49,687 nt of DNA from an uncultured Rhodospirillales bacterium (GCA_903920145.1 CAIXKV010000087.1:1-49687); one strand, 5' to 3'. Positions 1 to 7,688 are shown, counted from the first letter of the stretch. Notes: generated by a model from the sequence alone, not told the origin. Numbers and translations: made by a program.

Positions 1-145
1 CACCAGCAACGGCCCAACAGAAAAGGGGTTAGCCAATCACTCAGCTAACCCCTTGAAATCATCGGCGGACCCGATACGATTCGAACGTGCGGCCTTTGCC
101 TTCGGAGGTGAAATCGATGAGGCATAGGGCATTGTTCCTATTGGG
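1..145 (-). repeat. Displaced tRNA-Arg 3' end, attachment-site copy 1
   Basis: Bases 63-108 resemble the 3' half of the tRNA-Arg gene at 13775-13851 (acceptor strand, T arm, anticodon-stem segment) but lack the D arm and 5' half, so this is not a working tRNA. Bases 1-145 match 4137-4280 closely, including the sequence before the terminator (CACCAGC.AC.GCCCAACAG), and form a long direct repeat bounding unit 1. It most likely marks an old integration or recombination boundary. The window begins inside the repeat, so whatever lies left of base 1 probably shares this junction. Confidence 0.75.
21..52 (-). terminator. tRNA-type terminator, copy 1
   Basis: A 9-bp perfect stem (25-33 with 44-52, GGGGTTAGC and its complement) is followed on the minus strand by a short T run (21-24). 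It sits where the terminator of the intact tRNA-Arg sits and was duplicated with the tRNA 3' end. Confidence 0.7.
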
Positions 146-172
146 GAGAAATATTGCTACATTAGGTCTACA

Positions 173-1375
173 CTACCTGTCCAACCTGACGGTAAACCGC
201 TCCCCATCTTCGATCAGCCCCGGCTCTGTGCCGTTATGTGCCTTCATCCCTCGCATTATTTTGCGCGGCACCCCCATGCCCATGTGCTCCAGATAGCCGT
301 AATCTCGCATCACATCCTTGATGAGCTGGTTGCGGGCCGCGCGGCAGCCGGTGCGCATCCGCGCCGGGGTGATTCCGTTTGGAAGCCGGCCGGGCGAAAT
401 GATTTCGAGCCTGTCGCTGTAAACCGCGACCTCGATGTCCGTGCCTGTCAGTAGGTAGTCCCGATGAACCAGAGCGTTGACCACGGCCTCACGGAGAACC
501 TCGGTCGGATAAACCGGCTTTTCGAACCGCCGGACACCATCTTCGAGCGTTACCGTCGTTCCAGTGTTCCGGTGGATAAAATCAAGCGCCTGTTCAACAA
601 GCCCATTCTCAACAAGCCCCCTCTCGCTCATGAGGGGGGTCATGGGGCCACGCAGTGTTGCGCGCTCAAGAGCGGCATAATCCTTCTCGGCTCCCGGAAA
701 AGCGGCTGCATCGATACCGGCGAAGGGGAGAAAGCGGTTCGGGTTCTTACCAAAGAGCAGGATGCCGCTGACGGTCAGGCCATCATCAACCATGATTTCG
801 GTGTTGAGCAGCAGGGTTTGCCAGGAACCTTCATCCGCCGCTTCCGGCACATCCTGTTGGCGAATGCGACTGAAATAATCCGTAAGGCGCCGCAGATCGA
901 GATCGGCGAGGGTGGCTCCAGATACCGGGCGCAACTCTGCCCGAAACGCGCCGCGCTGCTGAAAAAGTCGTCCCAATTCATCAGGCGTCGGCTCCCGGCT
1001 CTGTGTGCCAACGCGAATGAAGTAAGTGTTTTGGTTCTTGTGCCACAAACTATGAACGGCGAAACCAGGGGTCACGCGCACAACGGCAACATCCTTTCCG
1101 GGTTCGACATTACGAACCACCTCGAAAAACGGAATGATTGCTGGCCGGATTTTGTCCCGACAGGCCGTCATCACCCACTCTTCGATACTTGCCCTAACGA
1201 TCCCTGAAACGCTCCCGTCATCCTCGACGCCGAGAAGAACGACGCCACCGCTGAAATTGGAGAAGGCAACCAACTCCTTTGCCAAGGCGTGGTTCTCAAT
1301 GCCGTCGCGTTTGAACTCGACACCAGAGTTTTCCCCATTCCGGATAAGCTCCATCAGTTCAGTGCGCGTCGTCAT
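173..1375 (-). CDS. AlbA_2 (Schlafen-type) / HATPase_c_4 protein
   Basis: This 400-residue protein has an N-terminal AlbA_2 (Schlafen AlbA) domain, shown by VEFKRDG near residue 20 and the N-F-S-G-G-V-V-L-L-G-V-E-D-D-G motif near residues 40-55. Its C-terminal half carries the LREAVVNALVHRDY motif of the HATPase_c_4 region common to these proteins. The family is usually annotated as ATP-binding or transcriptional regulator; some AlbA_2 proteins occur in phage-defence loci. I chose the ATG at 1375 because GAGGG precedes it; an in-frame TTG at 1387 overlaps the upstream stop. It begins 8 bases after the PHP/SMC gene and is probably co-transcribed and coupled with it. It ends 65 bases from att copy 1. 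Whether it is nuclease, regulator or sensor is unknown. Confidence 0.85.
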   Translation of the reverse strand: MTTRTELMELIRNGENSGVEFKRDGIENHALAKELVAFSNFSGGVVLLGVEDDGSVSGIVRASIEEWVMTACRDKIRPAIIPFFEVVRNVEPGKDVAVVRVTPGFAVHSLWHKNQNTYFIRVGTQSREPTPDELGRLFQQRGAFRAELRPVSGATLADLDLRRLTDYFSRIRQQDVPEAADEGSWQTLLLNTEIMVDDGLTVSGILLFGKNPNRFLPFAGIDAAAFPGAEKDYAALERATLRGPMTPLMSERGLVENGLVEQALDFIHRNTGTTVTLEDGVRRFEKPVYPTEVLREAVVNALVHRDYLLTGTDIEVAVYSDRLEIISPGRLPNGITPARMRTGCRAARNQLIKDVMRDYGYLEHMGMGVPRKIMRGMKAHNGTEPGLIEDGERFTVRLDR

Positions 1376-1383
1376 GATTGCCC

Positions 1384-4077
1384 TCAAAACCCATATTTCA
1401 ACCGGCGCATCTCGAAAGCGGTCTTCCCACCTTCAAGAATCTCTTCCACCAGTTCCCGGACCGGACGGCTATCAATCGACCCCATATGCTCCGGCTCAAT
1501 GCTCGCTTGGCCTTTGTTGTCTTTTCCCTCCCCCGAAGCGCCAAGGCCCAGGATCAGTTCAGCATCACCAAGGACGGGAATATTGGCATTATGCGTCGAA
1601 AAGACAAACTGGCGCCGCCGCTTTTCGTCCCGCATGATCGGAACAACGCCTTCAGTGATGAAGCGGTTATCGAGGTCGTCTTCTGGCTGATCGACCACCA
1701 GCGGGGCCTCCGATTCCAGGAGCAGCAACAGCAGCACGGCTGTCGCTTTTTGGCCGGTGGACAGCTCCTCAAGCGACCGCCAGCTTGGGGACTGGTCCTC
1801 CGGTGCGGTGTTCAGTTCAATCTTGGTCGTTGCCGTCAGTTCCAACTCTTCAATTCGCATAAACAGGTGGGGATCGGCTTGCGCGATCCTGTCTGCCGCA
1901 CCCGGCGGCAGACTGTAATACTGGGTCAGCGCATCCTTTCCCTCCCGGCAGCGGTTGGCAAAATCCAGTAAGGAAAGGTCTGCGCGCTCCCGAAGCCGCT
2001 CCATGGCAGCCGTCAAATTACCACCAACCTCGTCTCTGAGAAGTTTCTCAAGCGGTTCGCGGTTGCCGGCATTGGTGACCTCAACACGAACCCGCTCGCG
2101 CAACTTTTTGGAAACCTTCTTTGCAGCGTCGTAGATACCCCGGTATTCTTCTGCCTTCACATCCTCCCAATCTGAAAGAAGCTGGCGCCGGTGGCCTTCA
2201 TTTGTTGCCAAGTCGCGGATAAGGCTTTCCCGTCGCTCCCGCAAGGGGCGAAGCTCCTCAATTTGCTGCCGAAGGCGAATGAACTCCGCCCCGTCGATTT
2301 TCGATTTCTGGAGTTCGCGCAAAAGCTTTTCGTAGGTTGCCTCGACAGTTTTGCGTCGCTCCTCCCAACGCTGGCGCATGCCTGCAAGGCCCGCATCGGC
2401 CTCTTTCAGCGCGCTGTCAAACTCACCTGCTACGCCGCGAAGGCGGTCACTCAAGCGGGTAAATATGCCTTCGGCCTCACCGAGCACGTCCGCATTCGGC
2501 AGGCCCTCCAGTGCCTTTGGCGAGATGAACGTGGAATCAACAGGAAGGCCTTCCGTTAGCTCCTGATGCTGTGTGCGGATCGGGGTCAGCCGTTCACTGA
2601 TCGTGCCAAGCAACCGCTCTTCCCGAACGAGCAGGCTCTTTTCTTTCAGCCGGTCTTCAAGGCCGGCTTCCTGGAACCGCTTCAGAGTTTCTTCGAGACT
2701 GGGCAGCGCCGCGAGTCGTTCGTCAATGGACTTGATCTCACGCTTCACGTCGCCGATACGGCTCCGCGACCGCTCCAACTCAAGTCGCAAACGGCTTTTC
2801 TGGCCTGCATGGGATGGGTTCCGGTCAATGAACCGCTCAAGCAGGAGCGTCAGTTTCTCGCGGCTCTTGGTGAGTTCGGAAATCTCGTGCTGGCCGAAGA
2901 TTTCCACGCCCGGCATGACATCCCTGGCGGTGAGCGTCAACACTTTGCCGGTATCGTCCTTGACCACTGGCGGGTTCGGCACAGTCCGTTCGAGCAGGTA
3001 GCAACGGACCGACGGCTTGTGCGAGCGAACCAACAGTGAAATCTTTGTTCCGCTCCGCAGGACGTGGCGAATGACACCTTCATGGGCCTTGCGGGCCTCG
3101 TCGCCGAGCGGATCGAGGCCGAGCACGTAGCGTAAGCTCTCGATCACGGTGGATTTGCCGGTTCCGCGACCACCAATCAGCACATTCAGATTTTCGTTGA
3201 AGTGAATGGCGGTATCCCGGAGAAACCCGCCCTCCCAGGTCATGGCGACAAACTCCGCATGGGGTTCAGCGGGGGGATCGCTGTTCAGCCGCACCCTTGA
3301 CACGGGATCAAGAAAGGCCTGCCGTAAGCCCTCCACCGAGATTTCCGACATCTTGATGAAGCAGCTTGACCCCGGTTTGCGCAGGTCATCCGGTGAATTG
3401 ACATCCTGCGCATTGATGACCGCAACCTGTCTGTCGCGTCGGTGTTCATCGTTCTTGTTCAGCAGGATAGGCCGGAGATTATCCGGGGCATCGCTGACCG
3501 GCCCTGCAAGGGCACAAGCCAGGAGGTCGGGTGATGTCCAGACGTTGACTCGGGTCTGACCGGAGAGCTTTTTCAGCAGACCGCCGCCATCCGCCACGAC
3601 ATGGGCGGCAACGCAAACGGCGCCCCACTGTTTGGCTTCCGCCAGCAGTTCCAGAGAGTCCAGCTCTCCGGTCGGCGAGGCCGTGTCCTGATCCCGAACG
3701 CCACAGGCCCCGATCAGTCTTTCCAAGATGGCATCCCGATCAGGATTGAACAGGCAGAGAAAATGCACCCCATCCTTGGTCACGGCCTCGAACCCGCTGA
3801 AGGCGAACAGACCCGCGTCGCGAGCCGCCTTCACCAAGCCGGCGGAACCGTCTACCCGGTAATGATCGGTCACGCCAATGACTTCGATACCGAGTTCCTG
3901 GCAGGTAGCGATGATGGCGGCGTTGTAGGTTGCCTCATCGTGGAAAGTTGTCTGCTTGTTCTGCCGACCGAGATAGGCGTATGGGTTCACCTGCAAGGCA
4001 CAGCGGTAGAACCGGGCACCGTCCGGCAAGGCAGATGCCGCTTTGAGCCGTTCGGAAATGTTTAGCCCTTGGTTCAC
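1384..4077 (-). CDS. PHP-domain SMC-like ATPase, Ppl-like candidate defence protein
   Basis: This protein has about 897 residues. The N-terminus carries a PHP-type phosphoesterase domain (VTDHYRVDG near residue 70, then FSGFEAV and HFLCLFN). Near residue 300 is a Walker A motif (GGRGTGKST), followed by a long charged region typical of SMC/RecF coiled coils. Near the C-terminus come LSTGQKA and LVVDQPEDDLDN, which are ABC signature and Walker B. This PHP plus SMC-like ATPase layout matches Ppl, reported as a single-gene antiphage system, and what databases call, as I recall, TrlF-family AAA-like ATPases. The start is a GTG at 4077 with GGAGG upstream; an in-frame ATG exists at 4134. The tight pairing with an AlbA_2 gene is the unusual part. 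Family assignment is firm, function inferred. Confidence 0.85.
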   Translation of the reverse strand: MNQGLNISERLKAASALPDGARFYRCALQVNPYAYLGRQNKQTTFHDEATYNAAIIATCQELGIEVIGVTDHYRVDGSAGLVKAARDAGLFAFSGFEAVTKDGVHFLCLFNPDRDAILERLIGACGVRDQDTASPTGELDSLELLAEAKQWGAVCVAAHVVADGGGLLKKLSGQTRVNVWTSPDLLACALAGPVSDAPDNLRPILLNKNDEHRRDRQVAVINAQDVNSPDDLRKPGSSCFIKMSEISVEGLRQAFLDPVSRVRLNSDPPAEPHAEFVAMTWEGGFLRDTAIHFNENLNVLIGGRGTGKSTVIESLRYVLGLDPLGDEARKAHEGVIRHVLRSGTKISLLVRSHKPSVRCYLLERTVPNPPVVKDDTGKVLTLTARDVMPGVEIFGQHEISELTKSREKLTLLLERFIDRNPSHAGQKSRLRLELERSRSRIGDVKREIKSIDERLAALPSLEETLKRFQEAGLEDRLKEKSLLVREERLLGTISERLTPIRTQHQELTEGLPVDSTFISPKALEGLPNADVLGEAEGIFTRLSDRLRGVAGEFDSALKEADAGLAGMRQRWEERRKTVEATYEKLLRELQKSKIDGAEFIRLRQQIEELRPLRERRESLIRDLATNEGHRRQLLSDWEDVKAEEYRGIYDAAKKVSKKLRERVRVEVTNAGNREPLEKLLRDEVGGNLTAAMERLRERADLSLLDFANRCREGKDALTQYYSLPPGAADRIAQADPHLFMRIEELELTATTKIELNTAPEDQSPSWRSLEELSTGQKATAVLLLLLLESEAPLVVDQPEDDLDNRFITEGVVPIMRDEKRRRQFVFSTHNANIPVLGDAELILGLGASGEGKDNKGQASIEPEHMGSIDSRPVRELVEEILEGGKTAFEMRRLKYGF

Positions 4078-4136
4078 ATCGCCTCCATTTGAGAGCTGGG
4101 AATTATGGGAACACAAAACCGAATCCGGTGGCAAGA

Positions 4137-4280
4137 CACCAGCGACTGCCCAACAGAAAAGGGGTTAGCCAATCACTCAGCTAACCCCTTGAAATCATCG
4201 GCGGACCCGATACGATTCGAACGTGCGACCTATGCCTTCGGAGTTGCGTTCGATGAGGTATAGCGCATTGTATTCATTGA
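4137..4280 (-). repeat. Displaced tRNA-Arg 3' end, attachment-site copy 2
   Basis: Bases 4199-4241 resemble the tRNA-Arg 3' half and carry the same altered T-arm sequence as copies 1 and 3 (GATACGATTCGAACGTGCG), which differs from the resident tRNA. The 5' half of the tRNA is absent. It separates unit 1 from unit 2, and the sequence just beyond it, up to 4312, carries paired integrase arm-type repeats. Confidence 0.75.
4157..4188 (-). terminator. tRNA-type terminator, copy 2
   Basis: Perfect 9-bp stem, 4161-4169 with 4180-4188, followed on the minus strand by TTTT. It is identical to copy 1. Confidence 0.7.
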
Positions 4281-4293
4281 TAGATATTTCGAC

Positions 4294-4312
4294 TGTGCTA
4301 ACATTGTGCTAA
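4294..4312 (+). promoter_or_regulatory. Paired arm-type repeats beside att copy 2
   Basis: TGTGCTAA occurs twice with an 11-bp period (4294-4301 and 4305-4312). The same pair recurs at 6667-6685, 13607-13625 and 13704-13721, and as TGTACTTA/TGTACTAA at 6409-6427, always beside an att copy or the integrase start. I infer binding sites for the integrase N-terminal arm-binding domain. Confidence 0.55.
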
Positions 4313-4340
4313 TGAGCCTTCGGGCGAACATCCTTTCATT

Positions 4341-5267
4341 CTACGCCGGATTTTTCAGCAGACTACGAAGTTCGTCTATTGAAAGTAGTGGTTTGCGTCT
4401 ATGAACAACACAATGGCAGTTAGGACAAAGCGGTATCATATCCTTTTTCGGGTCTGGATTTTGATTGCCCTCACACAATGGAATCAAGTGGTGAATATGT
4501 ATAAGTGCCCTTCCAATCTCGCCATAAACTGCTTCGAAGTTGAATCCGCATCCCTGACAGAAACACCCCCAATGCTCAACACACAACCTCCGGTTTTCAA
4601 GGCTTCTTTCAAACTTTGTTCCCCACACCTTGTATCTGCCACCTTCTTCATCAGCATTCCCATCGGTTGTTGCGGGTGCCTCACTGCTAATTAGTTCTTT
4701 GAAGCCGTCGTTGAATTCATTTGATTCCTCCGGCTCATAATATCCGCACGGAAAATGACCTAGAATACTCTTCGGAACCAGCAAAGTTCGTTGATTAGGT
4801 TCCAGCAGAAAGACATCACCACCACGCGCAACTACCCTGTACGTATTTATTCCATCGATCTTATGCTGCTGAGATGGAAATCGATGTTCCTGCCTTTCAC
4901 GAAAAACCGTCGCATTTCTATACCATCCGACTACCCGTCGCCCACCTTGCGGTGGGGTTGCTGCCCAGTAAACATCTATTCCGGAAACTTGAGCCGCACC
5001 ATTTGCACCCAATTTATCAATTTGAATTTTTCTATCAGTATTTTCACCTTTCGAGGTTTCAATATGGCCATAGACATTTCCGTCATCCGCAACCAAAAAG
5101 TTGCAAGCCTCGTGAGAGCCATTTTCAGAGCCACCTCTTATAATATCATCATTTTTGCCCCGAAGTCCTTTGTATTCATTCATCCACGCGATGCCGCAAA
5201 TTAGTATCACATTCGCCCCCATTATGACGGCGGCCCTGCAAACCGGTCGGCCGTCATCATCATACAT
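4341..5267 (-). CDS. HNH endonuclease (unit 2 cargo)
   Basis: This is a 308-residue protein with a C-terminal HNH/ββα-metal nuclease domain. It shows CQGCGFNF near residue 240, IHIHHLIPL as the central histidine motif, and LCPNCHCVVHRR as the second zinc ribbon. The N-terminal two thirds are not recognised, though the layout recalls McrA-like modification-dependent nucleases with a separate recognition domain. The ATG at 5267 shares one base with the TGA of the DUF6641-like pseudogene (TGATG), so translation was probably coupled; GTG at 5270 and ATG at 5222 are alternatives. It occupies the same slot as the DUF4268 gene of unit 3. A role in phage or plasmid exclusion is inferred from context only. 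Confidence 0.75.
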   Translation of the reverse strand: MYDDDGRPVCRAAVIMGANVILICGIAWMNEYKGLRGKNDDIIRGGSENGSHEACNFLVADDGNVYGHIETSKGENTDRKIQIDKLGANGAAQVSGIDVYWAATPPQGGRRVVGWYRNATVFRERQEHRFPSQQHKIDGINTYRVVARGGDVFLLEPNQRTLLVPKSILGHFPCGYYEPEESNEFNDGFKELISSEAPATTDGNADEEGGRYKVWGTKFERSLENRRLCVEHWGCFCQGCGFNFEAVYGEIGRALIHIHHLIPLCEGNQNPDPKKDMIPLCPNCHCVVHRRKPLLSIDELRSLLKNPA

Positions 5268-5779
5268 CACTTTCCAGCCTTCGCCATCCGTTTCGCCACG
5301 GTCGCCGGAACGGTCGCCGGAACGGTCGCCGGAACGGTCGCAACAACGGCACCGAGCGGCTTGCCGTCCTTCTTCATCCGCCGCTTCCGACCCTCGCTCG
5401 CCAGCCGTAAACTGTCGTCCAGTTCACCGTTTGCCACAGCCTGCTTCACCTTTTCCAGCACGGGCACCAACTTTTCTGTCGTCCCGACCACGATGCTGTT
5501 GCCGGTGCCGATCTTTAAAGCCTTGTTGCCGAAACGAAGGGCGAGGTAGATTTGCCCGTCGCTTCCCGACCACCACCACCACCGGAGCGGCCTCGATATT
5601 TTCTGCCGGACCTTGTTGCCACCATCAGCCTTCACCCATTTTTCGACCTGCCGAACATATTACTGACCGGCCTATTTCATCTGTGCCCCACGAAGTTGCT
5701 CGTCGATTTGAGCGAGCATCTTTTTGCGGAGCACCAAATGAGGTAAAGTTGCCTCATACCTCTTTGTGATCTCCGACAT
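5267..5779 (-). pseudogene. DUF6641-like gene with two in-frame stop codons
   Basis: The frame from ATG 5779 (MSEITKRYEAT...) to TGA 5267 is exactly 171 codons with no frameshift. It is interrupted by TAG at 5672-5674 and TAA at 5660-5662, four codons apart. After the stops it reads YVRQVEKWVK...GNKVRQ and continues, matching the paralogue at 8075-8626 (YTRTVEKCVK...GDKVRQ) and its acidic ELDDSL/basic-tail layout. Before the stops, RKKMLAQIDEQLRGAQ fits the family N-terminus. The C-terminus has a short ATVP repeat (three units, from CGGAACGGTCGC repeats at about 5304-5339). It is likely inactive as a full protein, although a GTG near 5635 could restart the C-terminal two thirds ahead of the HNH gene. 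Confidence 0.7.
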
Positions 5780-6240
5780 CGTGAGACCTTCGAGTATGCC
5801 CATTTTAACATCTCACACGGTTCAGTTGCGGTTTTCCAGCCTATGAAACCGTTGGGCGAGGTTCGGATCGTGGCGGAATGTTCCTTGCTCGGCATGTCGG
5901 GCGATAACAGCAACACGGGATATGCTCGCCAGCACGGCCAGGGTGTCAGCCAGTGCGATGATCGGGGGAGGGCTATAGCCGTATGCTTCGGGCCGGTCTC
6001 GCACACGGGCGGGGCTGGGGCAAAGTTTCACGGTGAAAGTTTCCCCGGCTTGCCCTAAAATGTCCGCCAGCGGACATATTTAATGTTTGATATCAATATG
6101 ATGGCCGAATAAAGTTGCGAGATCGCAAGTTTTTTGGTGTCGCCCGAAATCCGTGCCCGCCAGTATGATTGCCGGCCTGCTCGCTATTCCGCTATGCTTC
6201 GAACGGTTCAAGCACGATCACCACCGGCATCATCACCGTG
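5780..6240. other. Intergenic backbone segment of unit 2
   Basis: No convincing gene. Bases 5983-6104 are a copy of the palindrome-bearing block also found at 8860-8984. Bases 6190-6240 resemble 9060-9112 downstream of the DUF6626-like gene of unit 3. A minus-strand reading frame (5822-6031) shares the peptide SPARVRDRPEAY with one in unit 3 (8644-8925), but that follows from the conserved DNA and is weak evidence for coding. Confidence 0.6.
5983..6104. repeat. Backbone palindrome block, unit 2 copy
   Basis: About 100 of these bases match 8860-8984. The block carries TTTCACGGTGAAA (6025-6037) and the perfect 8-bp inverted repeat ATGTCCGC-CA-GCGGACAT (6060-6077), and ends in TATCAATATGAT. In both units it lies between the DUF6641-like and DUF6626-like genes, so an operator or promoter role is likely. 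Confidence 0.65.
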
Positions 6241-6356
6241 TTAAATCGTCAACTCACCGGCTGTAGCATCTTTCGCAAAATGCTTTTTCCGTCTGTGTGG
6301 CCCTTTCTTCAAACTCTCAACTCGTAATGCTACCCATAATCTGTCTGCCAGTTTTG
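6241..6356 (-). pseudogene. 3' stump of a DUF6626-like gene
   Basis: On the minus strand this reads K-LADRLWVALRVESLKK and then GPHRRKKHFAKDATAGELTI-stop. It matches the last 37 residues of the protein at 9108-9467 (ELSDRLWEAIRAESLRK...GELTI). Homology stops at about 6357, where the sequence switches to the start of an integrase gene matching 13560-13602. This is the deletion scar that removed the rest of the unit 2 backbone. Confidence 0.8.
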
Positions 6357-6533
6357 AATTGCTGAACCGCTCATGCTACCCGTTCCCGTGGGGCGCAAGT
6401 CCATGGGCTGTACTTACATTGTACTAAAGCCCGCGATCAAGGGATTTTCTGGAAAAGTTGAAACCCTTACGGGCACAGGGCATTTTCAAGGACGATGTTT
6501 TTTACTGTGCTGACCCAATCCGGGCATGATTTA
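6357..6533 (-). pseudogene. Integrase 5' end and upstream region left from a deletion
   Basis: Minus-strand translation from ATG 6404 reads MDLRPTGTGSMSGS, matching the N-terminal region of the intact integrase (MDLCPTGASNMSSS). Upstream bases 6421-6510 match 13619-13700 almost base for base (the ACCCTTACGGGCACAGGGC block). Only about 14 integrase codons survive before the frame runs into the DUF6626 stump and stops. The region ends at the terminator of att copy 3. Confidence 0.8.
6409..6427 (+). promoter_or_regulatory. Arm-type repeat pair, unit 2 integrase side
   Basis: TGTACTTA and TGTACTAA with an 11-bp period. This is a diverged copy of the pair at 13607-13625 at the same distance from the integrase start. 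Confidence 0.5.
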
Positions 6534-6561
6534 GGGGTTAGCCAATCACTCAGCTAACCCC
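6534..6561 (-). terminator. tRNA-type terminator, copy 3
   Basis: Stem 6534-6542 with 6553-6561, same sequence as copies 1 and 2. The T run on the minus strand is weaker here (preceding bases TGATTTA). Confidence 0.6.
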
Positions 6562-6571
6562 TTGAAATCAT

Positions 6572-6617
6572 TGGCGGACCCGATACGATTCGAACGTACG
6601 ACCTCTGCCTTCGGAGG
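6572..6617 (-). repeat. Displaced tRNA-Arg 3' end, attachment-site copy 3
   Basis: TGGCGGACCCG and ACCTCTGCCTTCGGAGG match the intact tRNA-Arg, including the encoded CCA. The T-arm bases between them differ from the resident gene and agree with copies 1 and 2. The crossover was probably in the shared anticodon-arm block (6601-6617). The tRNA 5' half is absent. Confidence 0.8.
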
Positions 6618-6656
6618 TGAGATCGGTAATAGATATAGCATTGTTTTCATTAGAAG

Positions 6657-7688
6657 TTATTTCGGCTGCGCTAAGTCCGCGCTAAGCGGCCAAGGTTCGC
6701 TGCGGCCATACTCGACCTGCGGGCTGCCGGTCGCCTGCAACGCTGTTTTGAGCCTTGCGCCGAAGACCTGCTTGAGTTTCAGCAGATGAGAGACCAGCCA
6801 AGCTCGCATCTCTTCGCCCTGCTTTGGAGCATCCTCTATCGTCGTGTATTGGCGGACGACTGCAATCCGACAGGCCCGCTTGGCATCCAAGCGTTCCCAA
6901 CTTAGAGGCTCGCCGACGGCAGTCTCAATGTCGGCTTTGGTCGCAGCAAGATGGTCGAAGATAGCCTTGTTTCGGATGGCATCGCCCACATCGACATAAA
7001 CCTCGGCCTGGAGACGATTGCCCTTGGTGAACGCGACGCCGTAAGTGATTCCTGACGCAACACCGCTGCTAAATGAATACCAACTCTGCGGCTGCGCAGC
7101 CTTCGCATTGGTGAACTTGTGTTTCTCCCGCAGTTCGTCCATCAGTTGCTGCCAGAACGCCTGATATGCCGCCATCTTGTTAGATGTTTCACCCCGCGCG
7201 GCACCAGCGGCCGCTGTTTTGGCCCAGGCGTTCGGTGAGGCCGCCAGCCGAAAGACGACGGCTGGGTAGGACTGTCCGATCCGCACGACCTCTAGTGCCA
7301 CGGCGAAAAAGTCGACCGTCTCGCGAGTGTGTCTATTCAACCAGTCGATGGCCTCCCGGTGCTCCTCCCGCACTTCTGGTGATATCCAAATGATGACCGC
7401 TGCGTCCAGACCGGCGGCGTAAGTTAGCAATTGGCCAAAATGGGAGTGGTCGGTCTGCTCAAGCTGATTCTCGATAATGACCTTCCGCCCGGTCCCTTGT
7501 TCGCGTGCCTCAACGTCGCACGAAAAGCTGCCGACTGCGGCCTCGGTCTGTACGAGTTCCAGGTCGAGTCCTAGCGCCTCGCCCAACAGCGCAAGATTCT
7601 CAGCCAGCCAGGGCGTGAAATCGCGCGCTTCCGATTCCCATAGCGTCCTGGGTGGAACGTGTTCCAACTTTCCGAGTGCCGCTACCAT
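6657..7688 (-). CDS. DUF4268 protein with PD-(D/E)XK-like N-terminus (unit 3 cargo)
   Basis: This is a 343-residue protein. The N-terminal half has the layout of a restriction-endonuclease-like fold: FSCDVEARE near residue 55, then KVIIENQLEQTDHSHFGQLL, AAVIIWIS and an EAIDWLN helix. The C-terminal half matches the DUF4268 domain (AFWQQL, YVDVGDAIRNKAIFDHL, ELSWERLDAKRACRI-type segments). I chose ATG 7688 because it overlaps the stop of a 61-residue ORF (ATGGTAG); the frame is open to 7763. It is the last gene of a compact minus-strand operon and stops close to att copy 3, with the arm-type repeats at 6667-6685 inside its 3' end. A nuclease role in defence is inferred. Confidence 0.75.
   Translation of the reverse strand: MVAALGKLEHVPPRTLWESEARDFTPWLAENLALLGEALGLDLELVQTEAAVGSFSCDVEAREQGTGRKVIIENQLEQTDHSHFGQLLTYAAGLDAAVIIWISPEVREEHREAIDWLNRHTRETVDFFAVALEVVRIGQSYPAVVFRLAASPNAWAKTAAAGAARGETSNKMAAYQAFWQQLMDELREKHKFTNAKAAQPQSWYSFSSGVASGITYGVAFTKGNRLQAEVYVDVGDAIRNKAIFDHLAATKADIETAVGEPLSWERLDAKRACRIAVVRQYTTIEDAPKQGEEMRAWLVSHLLKLKQVFGARLKTALQATGSPQVEYGRSEPWPLSADLAQPK
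6667..6685 (+). promoter_or_regulatory. Arm-type repeat pair beside att copy 3
   Basis: TGCGCTAA and CGCGCTAA, 11 bases apart, at the same distance from the tRNA fragment as the pair at 4294-4312. They lie inside the last codons of the DUF4268 gene, so coding and att functions overlap. Confidence 0.45.

Larger units (their letters stand above)
25..4160. mobile_element. Island unit 1: cargo-only remnant between att copies 1 and 2
   Basis: This segment is bounded by two near-identical direct repeats (1-145 and 4137-4280) made of a tRNA-Arg 3' fragment with its terminator. It contains only two genes, a PHP/SMC-like ATPase and an AlbA_2-type protein, and none of the integrase, DUF6641 or DUF6626 backbone seen in units 2 and 3. 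Recombination between the repeats could excise it. I infer it is the cargo of an element that lost its backbone, or that moves only with its neighbours. Confidence 0.55.
4161..6533. mobile_element. Island unit 2: decayed integrative element with HNH cargo
   Basis: Left to right this unit holds att copy 2, an HNH endonuclease gene, a DUF6641-like pseudogene, a conserved palindrome block, the 3' stump of a DUF6626-like gene, and the integrase 5' end with its upstream region. The order matches unit 3 with everything between DUF6626 and the integrase start removed. It has no integrase or serine recombinase of its own, so it could move only with help from unit 3 or a relative. The cargo gene next to att differs completely from that of unit 3. 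Confidence 0.75.

Noticed and set aside
464-1207. Plus-strand 247-codon frame
   Set aside because: Antisense to the AlbA_2 gene; the codon pattern follows the real gene.
63-6617. The three tRNA-like fragments as tRNA genes
   Set aside because: Each lacks the 5' half including the D arm, so none can fold into a tRNA.
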